Shown here piece by piece: positions 16,183 to 22,169 of a stretch of DNA of 35,306 nucleotides; the first letter of the stretch is position 1, and each line of letters begins with the position of its first letter. The notes under the pieces are model-generated. The model had not been told where the DNA came from, ran no database searches, and was given only the letters and a program-made list of their open reading frames with translations. The translations under genes and the position numbers were made by a program. Origin of the DNA: Porphyromonadaceae bacterium (lineage in GTDB: Bacteria; Bacteroidota; Bacteroidia; Bacteroidales; Paludibacteraceae); contig JAAYIT010000196.1 of assembly GCA_012523295.1 (NCBI GenBank), positions 1 to 35,306 of the forward strand, in the 5' to 3' direction.

Positions 16183-16323
16183 ACGATTAATATTTATTTT
16201 TTACATTAAGGTCGTATGGAACACGCCATTAACCATTCTCTTGGGTTTAAGACTATTCTTAAATGGCTGTTTCATACGATTAATATTTATTTTTTACATT
16301 AAGGTCGTATGGAACACGCCATT
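16178..16323 (-). repeat. 53-bp perfect tandem duplication at the lolA start
   Basis: Bases 16178-16230 and 16271-16323 are identical over 53 positions, with a period of 93. Each copy holds the end of a small peptide frame, the 18-base leader and the first bases of the next frame. The left copy includes the lolA start codon. Confidence 0.9.
16201..16275 (-). CDS. 24-residue repeat peptide, copy A, directly upstream of lolA
   Basis: An intact 75-nt frame whose product begins MKQPFKNSLKP and ends NGVFHTTLM. It ends 18 bases before the lolA ATG; the leader is AAAATAAATATTAATCGT. Copy C at 30162 encodes the same peptide with seven different codons among the first 15, six of them changing the residue. 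The last 29-30 bases are identical in all three copies. The two ends of the frame (ATGAAACAGCCATT and AATGGCGTGTTCCAT) are complementary, apart from one mismatch and one bulge. The mRNA can therefore fold with the start codon in the stem. It may be a leader peptide, or a foldback element that merely looks coding. Confidence 0.5.
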   Translation of the reverse strand: MKQPFKNSLKPKRMVNGVFHTTLM

Positions 16324-16370
16324 CATTTTCATACGTTTGGAAGAAAATTTGATTTTAATGGCTGTTTCAT
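16294..16370 (-). pseudogene. Repeat peptide, copy B, out of frame
   Basis: This copy has the same start (ATGAAACAGCCATT) and the same last 29 bases as copies A and C, but is 77 nt long. The MKQP start therefore runs into TGA after 13 codons, and the NGVFHTTLM end is in another frame. Both hairpin arms are kept although the frame is lost. An 18-base leader identical to that before lolA separates it from copy A. The unit order on the minus strand is B, A, lolA. Confidence 0.55.
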
Positions 16371-16445
16371 GCGATCAAATAATTTTATGGATTCAATTGT
16401 TAAAATGCAACTAATGTGCCAAAATAAAAATGTAATTTGATTGTC

Positions 16446-16619
16446 CGCAATCATTCCTATTTGTTGCAATTTTGAATGGTTGGACCGCAACCATCCCTAT
16501 ATTCGGAATTGTTGCCTATTTACATCATTAAACAACGGGACAAACCAACTTGAAGCGGTTAGTCCCAATCTAAAAAAAACATTATTTAAGATTAGGAACA
16601 AAAACGAATAAGCATAAAA
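16446..16619 (-). repeat. Dispersed ~170-bp repeat, copy 1
   Basis: It aligns over its whole length with 26273-26436 (about 90% by eye). It contains two inverted repeats: a degenerate CAACCATCCC stem and GGGAC/GTCCC arms around 16536-16565. It lies 49 bases after the stop of the lipoprotein gene and in the same orientation relative to its upstream gene as copy 2. This suggests a 3'-UTR element or a small non-autonomous mobile element. Confidence 0.8.
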
Positions 16620-16668
16620 CGCAAAAACAGTTGACTGATAATGAACAACTTAGCCGCCACAAAAAAAA

Positions 16669-17226
16669 TTATTCGACAACACGATAATTTGTTGTTTCAA
16701 TATGATAAAATGCCAGGTAATCTTTACCGTTTTTTTCCTTTTCAGCAGCGATTCGAGCTCTAAAATCGGCAATTCTTTCATTGTCAGAATCAATCTCTTT
16801 TTGTCCCACTGATCTTTTCTCGGCATTACAATCTTCATGTGAATCGGATTTTATTTCACTTTCCCATTCTGCCAAATAAGCTTCATCAATTCTTTTCTCA
16901 ATCATTTTTCCGGTCACTCTCACTTTTTTATTTATGCATTCTTGTCTGAATGCTTTCTCTGATTCAGCTCTGATCACTAACGAATCTGAACTGCCTTCGA
17001 GAAAAAGCTTTTTACCCGATCGCGTACATAGGTGGGAACATTCACCTTCTACGGTAATAATTTTATTGACCAACTGATCTGCGGATGCTAAAAGGCTATC
17101 TACAGTAAACACTACATTTACTATAGCATCACTCCCGTGTCTGCTGCTATCAGATTTTTTCCCATTACAACTAAAGATAAAAACAAAGGAAAGAAAAAAT
17201 AATGGAATAAATTTCAGGTTTCTCAT
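16669..17226 (-). CDS. Lipoprotein with OB-fold-like domain
   Basis: A 185-aa lipoprotein with lipobox FIFSC (Cys20). Residues about 38-115 resemble an OB-fold of the tRNA_anti-like or YgiW type (ITVEGECSHLC, KKLFLEGSSDSLVIRAES, NKKVRVTGKMIEKRI). Two cysteines at 65 and 69 could bind metal or form a disulfide. The C-terminal part is a highly charged helix (SDNERIADFRARIAAEKEKNG). It follows the ResB-like gene by 32 bases and is probably in its operon, where a ccsA gene would normally be expected. A link to periplasmic cytochrome maturation is inferred from position only. Confidence 0.75.
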   Translation of the reverse strand: MRNLKFIPLFFLSFVFIFSCNGKKSDSSRHGSDAIVNVVFTVDSLLASADQLVNKIITVEGECSHLCTRSGKKLFLEGSSDSLVIRAESEKAFRQECINKKVRVTGKMIEKRIDEAYLAEWESEIKSDSHEDCNAEKRSVGQKEIDSDNERIADFRARIAAEKEKNGKDYLAFYHIETTNYRVVE

Positions 17227-17258
17227 ATGCTTTACTATTTGAATAAAAAGTTAAAATT

Positions 17259-18503
17259 CTATTTTTCATGAATATTTAAGGGTGATTTGCCCACAACAAA
17301 CAATCCGACAGCACCTAAAATCATCATCACTATTCCCACATAGACCAACCAAAGCCATGGGTCACGTACCAATTCAAACTTACTTACTTTGCTCCATTTT
17401 CCCATTCGTTCATCATAGCTGATTTGATAGATTTTCCAGCCGTTCACTTTCAGCGGTTTATTTACTTCTATTATATAGTCGATTTTCTTCTCATCTTTGG
17501 TATACACAGTTACATCCGAAGCATATCGCTTTGGCTCACGGTCAGGCATTACAAGGCTCATCCTCTCATCTAACTTCAGAGCATGATACGGATACAAATA
17601 GCTTCCGCTGCTCACCCAGCCTGAGACAGAATTACCCTGCTTTCTGTTTTTTGCCGTGACATAAACCGCGGCAGCCGCACCTTCGGAATAAAACTCCACA
17701 AAATGTACGCTGTCTTTTCCAATCATCGGTGCTGAATTTTCAAGCATGTTTGAAACTTCAATATCCCAATCAAGCAATGAGCCGATTATTCTTTCTTTAT
17801 CAACCAAAAGCGTAACAGGCTGATTCTCAGGCAATGTTCTACCGGATTCATTATCTATCAGCATCAGTTTTGGGGGATATTCGTCAATGGTGAAATCGTT
17901 TAATTCTATCGCCAGGTCCATTTCCACCATTTCCCCATTTTCATCAGTAGCGCGCCACTCCGGCACATTTTTTTCTACCACCATTTGATAACGGCGCATA
18001 TCCGCACTTCCCAGAACCGCAGATGTCAGCGCGATAAATAATCCTACATGATTTAGAACAAACGGGATATCTTTTTTCCATCGAAATGTCTTAATTCTTC
18101 TCAACGTAGCAAGTCCGAGCACACTGAGCATATAGATAAAAACGAGCACAAAAGACCATGCTGAAAGCATATTTTTGAAACCGAGCCATCCCATAGCGCC
18201 CGATTTTTCAGGCAAAACATATTGACGTGTAAGCCCCATTATTATCACAAGAGCTAAGAAAACGGCAATCGAAGTAATACTGGCTTCCATTCCGGACATC
18301 CATCGGATTAAATAGCTTTTTTTCGATCTTGAAAATAGGAATATTATTGATATTATATACAAAATACCAATGATTGCGTTTGAAGGATATCTCAAAAAAT
18401 CGGTATTAAATGCTCCGATGCTGATTTGAAGTAATATACCTGTCAGCACCAAACCGATTCCGATTGTAAGTCCTTCTTTATAAGTCCAAGGATGCTTCCA
18501 CAT
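17259..18503 (-). CDS. ResB-like cytochrome c biogenesis membrane protein
   Basis: A 414-aa membrane protein with four N-terminal segments (about 13-35, 40-60, 72-92 and 110-130), another near 150-165, a large periplasmic domain (about 170-375) and a C-terminal segment (about 382-405). The layout, and stretches such as KEGLTIGIGLVLTGILLQ and LKVNGWKIYQISYDE, match the ResB component of system II cytochrome c maturation as found beside nrf genes in Bacteroidota. ResB works with the heme-handling CcsA, which is not encoded next to it here. A terminator separates it from nrfA, so it heads its own transcript together with the lipoprotein gene. Confidence 0.85.
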   Translation of the reverse strand: MWKHPWTYKEGLTIGIGLVLTGILLQISIGAFNTDFLRYPSNAIIGILYIISIIFLFSRSKKSYLIRWMSGMEASITSIAVFLALVIIMGLTRQYVLPEKSGAMGWLGFKNMLSAWSFVLVFIYMLSVLGLATLRRIKTFRWKKDIPFVLNHVGLFIALTSAVLGSADMRRYQMVVEKNVPEWRATDENGEMVEMDLAIELNDFTIDEYPPKLMLIDNESGRTLPENQPVTLLVDKERIIGSLLDWDIEVSNMLENSAPMIGKDSVHFVEFYSEGAAAAVYVTAKNRKQGNSVSGWVSSGSYLYPYHALKLDERMSLVMPDREPKRYASDVTVYTKDEKKIDYIIEVNKPLKVNGWKIYQISYDERMGKWSKVSKFELVRDPWLWLVYVGIVMMILGAVGLFVVGKSPLNIHEK

Positions 18504-18610
18504 ATCATGTTGCCCAAAACACCTAAAGGGGAATTTTGGCGGGGTTGTTTTTAGTTAATTTTGAAAAAAATATGATTCCAAATTAATTTATGTCTATATT
18601 AAAAAAAACA

Positions 18611-18636
18611 CTGCCAAAGTTACAAAACTTTGGCAG
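18611..18636 (-). terminator. Terminator of nrfHA
   Basis: CTGCCAAAGTT (18611-18621) pairs perfectly with AACTTTGGCAG (18626-18636) around ACAA. The A-run at 18600-18608 gives the U-tail on the minus strand. It lies between nrfA and the ResB-like gene. Confidence 0.87.
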
Positions 18637-18671
18637 AACAGCTATTGTACTTAAAATAAATACCAGGAAAA

Positions 18672-20156
18672 CTATTTTACAGCAATGATTTTACCTTCTT
18701 CTTTCGCTTTTTTCAGCCATTGCGGAACGATTTCTTTCATAAAAGTATCTTTCGCTTTCTCTTCGGCATTCATATCCAAGCCGATGTATTTTTGCGCTTT
18801 CGCTTTTGTGGAGATATCGGGCATTGGCACATCGCCTATGAAGCCGAGTTTCGCAAGCACTTTTGTATTTTTCAGCCGCGCTTGCAATGCTCTGTTCAAG
18901 CCATGACTTAAAATCCGCTGAACTTCCTGCGGCGCGTGGAAGGAGGCGCCATGAGAAGCCACTCCAAAATCCCAGCGCCACTGCGCCTGACGAATTAGAT
19001 CTAAGACAGGTTTCATTTGAGCATCTGTAGCTCCTTTTTCCCAAGCAAATTTCGCTTCGATATGTGCTTTTGCCAATTCAGCCTCGAGCAAATCACGTGT
19101 TTCCAACACTTTTGCCTGACGCTCATACACATTATTTCTTAAAGTCTCCTCACTCTCACGGTGACAAACTAAACAAGTTCGGTCAATTTTTGCCAACGGA
19201 CTTTGAATGTGGTGATCACTGAACTTCACACCGCCTTCACTTATGTACGGCATATGACAATCGGCACAGGAAACTCCTCGCTGTCCGTGTATTCCCATTT
19301 GAGCTATCTCATAATCAGGATGTTGCGCTTTCAAAATCGGAGCTTTACTTACCGCATGTACAAAATCGGTGAATTGAATTTCATCGTAATATTTTTCCAT
19401 ATCTTCCAGCGTCAACCCTTTGTCCCACGGGAAAGTGAGGTATTTTCCTTCTCCTTTGAAATAATACTCTACGTGGCACTGCGCACAAACCAACGATCTC
19501 ATCTCTTGGTGTGACGCTTTCGTAATGTCTCTCCCTTGACGCGCAAATGCTTCCGTCAATGCCGGTCGACTGATATGAAGATTCATGTTTTCAGGTTCAT
19601 GACAGTCTGCACAGCCGATTGGATTCACAATTTCATGTCCAAGCGCTCCCCATTGTTTATGATAAAAACCATCCACGCCCAATTCTGCCATCATCCTCGG
19701 CACATCGGGACTTTTACATGACCAGCAAGTTGCAGGCTGCGGGCCTTCGTGCTCATGCATCGGTGCACCCGTGCGTAAGGTACGAGTAACGTCAACCACG
19801 GCGTAACTGTGTCCGCGAGGCGTGGTGTAATCTTTGGAGAAAGCGTATCCGGCCCAGAGAATAACCATATTTGGTCGCTGCTCGAGCACATCAACAGCCT
19901 GGCTGCTATTGTATTTACTTACGAAAGTGGTATCAGCAGTCTGTAGCCAAGTCTCGTAGTTTCTGGGATAATTCGCGGCAAAAGCTTCATTTCGGCTTTC
20001 AATGCCTGTGATTTCCGTTTTTTTGTTGTTAAAAACACTGGCTATCTCTGCACGTCGATTCAAAACCGACGAAGCAAACATGCCTAATCCGAAAACAATA
20101 AGCATGGCTAAAATGAATAACCCCCAGCCCTGCCAAGATTTTAATTTCCTTTCCAT
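18672..20156 (-). CDS. nrfA: Ammonia-forming pentaheme cytochrome c nitrite reductase
   Basis: NrfA reduces nitrite to ammonium with six electrons in the periplasm. The 494-aa protein has an N-terminal membrane anchor or signal (about 11-32). Five heme sites are present: the catalytic CWSCK (144-148), whose Lys replaces the usual His, then CADCH (182-186), CAQCH (224-228), CADCH (297-301) and CLVCH (328-332). Distal His ligands are abundant, including SDHHIQSP near 313. All signature residues are intact. It lies 73 bases after nrfH and ends at a strong terminator. It points to nitrite ammonification or nitrite detoxification as part of anaerobic metabolism. Confidence 0.97.
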   Translation of the reverse strand: MERKLKSWQGWGLFILAMLIVFGLGMFASSVLNRRAEIASVFNNKKTEITGIESRNEAFAANYPRNYETWLQTADTTFVSKYNSSQAVDVLEQRPNMVILWAGYAFSKDYTTPRGHSYAVVDVTRTLRTGAPMHEHEGPQPATCWSCKSPDVPRMMAELGVDGFYHKQWGALGHEIVNPIGCADCHEPENMNLHISRPALTEAFARQGRDITKASHQEMRSLVCAQCHVEYYFKGEGKYLTFPWDKGLTLEDMEKYYDEIQFTDFVHAVSKAPILKAQHPDYEIAQMGIHGQRGVSCADCHMPYISEGGVKFSDHHIQSPLAKIDRTCLVCHRESEETLRNNVYERQAKVLETRDLLEAELAKAHIEAKFAWEKGATDAQMKPVLDLIRQAQWRWDFGVASHGASFHAPQEVQRILSHGLNRALQARLKNTKVLAKLGFIGDVPMPDISTKAKAQKYIGLDMNAEEKAKDTFMKEIVPQWLKKAKEEGKIIAVK

Positions 20157-20229
20157 ATTTATTGGATAATTAGTTGATTAGTTAAATGGCAATTACTCAA
20201 TATTAAATTCTTACATTGTAAATCGTATA

Positions 20230-20817
20230 TTAATTTATCACTTTCTTCAGCCAAGCCGGAACTTCCGAAGTCGGATACGGAACCAACGCGGATGGGGTTG
20301 AAGAAAGGCTGTTTTTCCCGCCATGAGGTATATCCCTATGGCAATCCCAACAAGCTAAAGCTTTATTTTCTTCAACCATTTTGAAAGTATGTGTTCCCGT
20401 TTTTACAAACTCAGTATTCAACTGTGTATGACAACGAATGCAGTTTTCCATAATTACTTTTTGACTTTCCGGAATTGCCTGCATTACCTGTGGCTCCCTA
20501 CCCAAGGTAAATACGGTGGCATGCCTTAATCCATCTTTAGCATGAAAATAATATTCACGAAAAATATTGTCGTGCGGCACGTGACAATCGTTACATGTGG
20601 CATCACGGGCATGCGAACTGTGCTGCCAGGTAGCGTAATACGGACCCATGACATGGCAATTTACGCACGTGCCCGGATCATTCGAGGCATAACTCCATGC
20701 GCGAGAAGCGTACACGGTAAAAATACCCAAACCACAAATAACGCCCAACGTAATAATGGCAAAAATTTTCCAACCGAGTGTCGGCAGCAATCTGTCAATA
20801 AAATTTTTAAACCCCAT
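20230..20817 (-). CDS. nrfH: Tetraheme quinol dehydrogenase subunit NrfH
   Basis: NrfH oxidises membrane quinol and passes electrons to NrfA. The 195-aa protein has one N-terminal membrane helix (about 16-36) and four CxxCH heme sites at 51-55, 75-79, 126-130 and 156-160. Met57 follows the first heme site, where NrfH has its unusual axial Met ligand. It is the first gene of the nrfHA operon, with a full promoter and two palindromes upstream. Confidence 0.95.
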   Translation of the reverse strand: MGFKNFIDRLLPTLGWKIFAIITLGVICGLGIFTVYASRAWSYASNDPGTCVNCHVMGPYYATWQHSSHARDATCNDCHVPHDNIFREYYFHAKDGLRHATVFTLGREPQVMQAIPESQKVIMENCIRCHTQLNTEFVKTGTHTFKMVEENKALACWDCHRDIPHGGKNSLSSTPSALVPYPTSEVPAWLKKVIN

Positions 20818-20858
20818 AATTACTTTTTTGAAGAATACGTGAAACCACTATTATCAAG

Positions 20859-20890
20859 CAAATATAGAAAATTTTCTTTAATCAAGTCAA
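20859..20890 (-). promoter_or_regulatory. Promoter of nrfHA
   Basis: On the minus strand, TTGA (20887-20890), 20 bases, then TATATTTG (20859-20866). The -7 box is exact and the -33 box is one base off TTTG. The leader before the nrfH ATG is about 35 bases. Confidence 0.7.
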
Positions 20891-20899
20891 CTAAAAAAA

Positions 20900-20915
20900 T
20901 ATGCTTTAAAGCATA
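20900..20915. promoter_or_regulatory. 16-bp perfect palindrome upstream of the nrfHA -33 box
   Basis: TATGCTTTAAAGCATA is centred about 55 bases before the predicted start of transcription, a typical activator position. It does not match the FNR/CRP half-sites TTGAT or TGTGA. The bound protein is unknown. Confidence 0.5.
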
Positions 20916-20922
20916 AACTCAC

Positions 20923-20943
20923 AATTTAGACATATTCTAAATT
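20923..20943. promoter_or_regulatory. Second palindrome upstream of nrfHA
   Basis: AATTTAGA (20923-20930) and TCTAAATT (20936-20943) are perfect inverted arms around five bases, about 80 bases before the predicted start. It could be a second operator or a hairpin in an upstream transcript. Confidence 0.35.
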
Positions 20944-21186
20944 ACGAACAAGTATCATCCTTTTCCCATTACATATGATTTTTTCAAAATAAAGGAATAT
21001 AGAGACTTCTACCATGTGTTTTTATCAACATAAAAATTTGAATGATTTTTAATTCTCATTCAAAACTCTTTATTTTAAGCTTCAAGTTCTTCGAAACATA
21101 AGAAATTCATGAAATTAACACGATATTTTGTGCTGTTTTTAACAAAATATGAACTAAAAATATACCTGTTTGTTTAATATTTAACT

Positions 21187-21409
21187 AAATTAACGTGAGT
21201 TCGAAATAAGAATTTATTTATTTCATTGGTAAATAAGGTAATAAGGTTTATGTCAAAATGTATTTAAATGCTACTAAGGTTGGTATTGAGAAAATAAGGT
21301 ACCTTAGTAGAAAATGATACAGAATAAATCTCAACCTTATTACCTTATTGCAAATCAATCTCATAAATCTAAATATTATTTTTTGTTTATATCGAACTTA
21401 CGTTAAATT
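21187..21409. mobile_element. 223-bp nested foldback element (MITE-like)
   Basis: Three concentric inverted pairs are present. The outer arms are 21187-21204 and 21392-21409 (18 bp, 2 mismatches, ending ...ACGTGAGTTCGA). The middle arms AATAAGGTAATAAGGTT (21232-21248) and 21333-21349 are perfect over 17 bp. The inner arms CTACTAAGGT (21271-21280) and ACCTTAGTAG (21301-21310) are perfect over 10 bp. There is no coding frame. It lies between the divergent nrfHA and GNAT-ovoA operons. A flanking target duplication is not clear. Confidence 0.65.
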
Positions 21410-21467
21410 AGAGTTTATATGGCTTAGTTTATTATTGTTCTCACATTTAGTGATTTGTTGATGTTCT

Positions 21468-21573
21468 ATAATGCCGGTGCTACGCGCCTGAAAGACGTGT
21501 AACGTCGACATTATGATAGCAAAACAGGTCTCGTATTCTATAAGGGCGCGTATCGCCGATATTGTTTATATCG
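21468..21573 (+). repeat. Cluster of three hairpins upstream of GNAT-ovoA
   Basis: The first stem runs from ATAATGCCG (21468-21476) and TACGCG (21481-21486) to CGTGTA (21496-21501) and CGACATTAT (21506-21514), with a G.U pair. The second is GGCG/CGCC (21545-21548 with 21554-21557). The third is CGATAT/ATATCG (21557-21562 with 21568-21573). The block is GC-richer than its surroundings and ends 53 bases before the GNAT gene. It could be a structured 5' leader or a dispersed repeat. Confidence 0.45.
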
Positions 21574-21626
21574 CTGACAATTAACACGATATCATTCTAA
21601 CTTATATAATCTCTATTAACCACACT

Positions 21627-22166
21627 ATGATTTTATTTGAAACACTAAACAATGACAATTTCAATCGTTTCGAGAGTGAAATAATTGATGTATATTTGAG
21701 GGCATTTACGAAAGGTGAAAGTGCGCAGATTATCACATTCGATGAAGTAAAAAACTCATTAAGAAGAATAATATCAATAGGTTTTGGAGTTTTAGCCAGA
21801 ATCGATGATAAAATTGCTGGTTTTATCCTCGCTCATCCGTTAGAAAATGATGAGGAATTTCCAAAAAATCTTATTAAGGAGAAAGCGTATGAAAACGCGC
21901 TTTACATTGCCGAAGTAGCTGTAGATAAGGAATTTAGAGAGCAGGGAATTGCTAAGGAATTAATCAGAAGCATGCAAGAAGCGGCACTTGAGATGCACTA
22001 CAAAAGTCTGATTCTCAGAGTATGGGATAAAAACAACGCCGGGGTAAATTTATACGTAAATACAGGCTTTGTTGATTCGGGAATCTCAATTAAACAGACA
22101 AAATACAGAGCAGACAAAACACCTTTCGAAATGAATAAAATATATCTGATAAAAAATTTAGAATAA
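21627..22166 (+). CDS. GNAT family N-acetyltransferase
   Basis: A 179-aa acetyl-CoA-dependent acetyltransferase. The acetyl-CoA site is visible as YIAEVAVDKEFREQGIAKELI (about residues 91-111, R/Q-x-x-G-x-A form). The following beta strand is LILRVWDKNNAGVNLYVNTGF (about 130-150). Length and order are typical of the family; the substrate is unknown. It ends three bases before ovoA and is surely co-transcribed with it. It might acetylate an ovothiol intermediate or a small amine linked to that pathway, but only position supports this. Confidence 0.85.
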   Translation: MILFETLNNDNFNRFESEIIDVYLRAFTKGESAQIITFDEVKNSLRRIISIGFGVLARIDDKIAGFILAHPLENDEEFPKNLIKEKAYENALYIAEVAVDKEFREQGIAKELIRSMQEAALEMHYKSLILRVWDKNNAGVNLYVNTGFVDSGISIKQTKYRADKTPFEMNKIYLIKNLE

Positions 22167-22169
22167 ACT

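Noticed and set aside
16178-16370. CRISPR-like array
   Set aside because: Only two tandem units with a 93-base period, coding-length content and no Cas genes.
16061-16414. 117-codon frame on the plus strand over the lolA start
   Set aside because: It is antisense to the repeat units; the duplicated peptide segments are just translations of the 53-bp repeat.
18691-19044. 117-codon frame inside nrfA
   Set aside because: It is an out-of-frame shadow of a clear pentaheme reductase gene.
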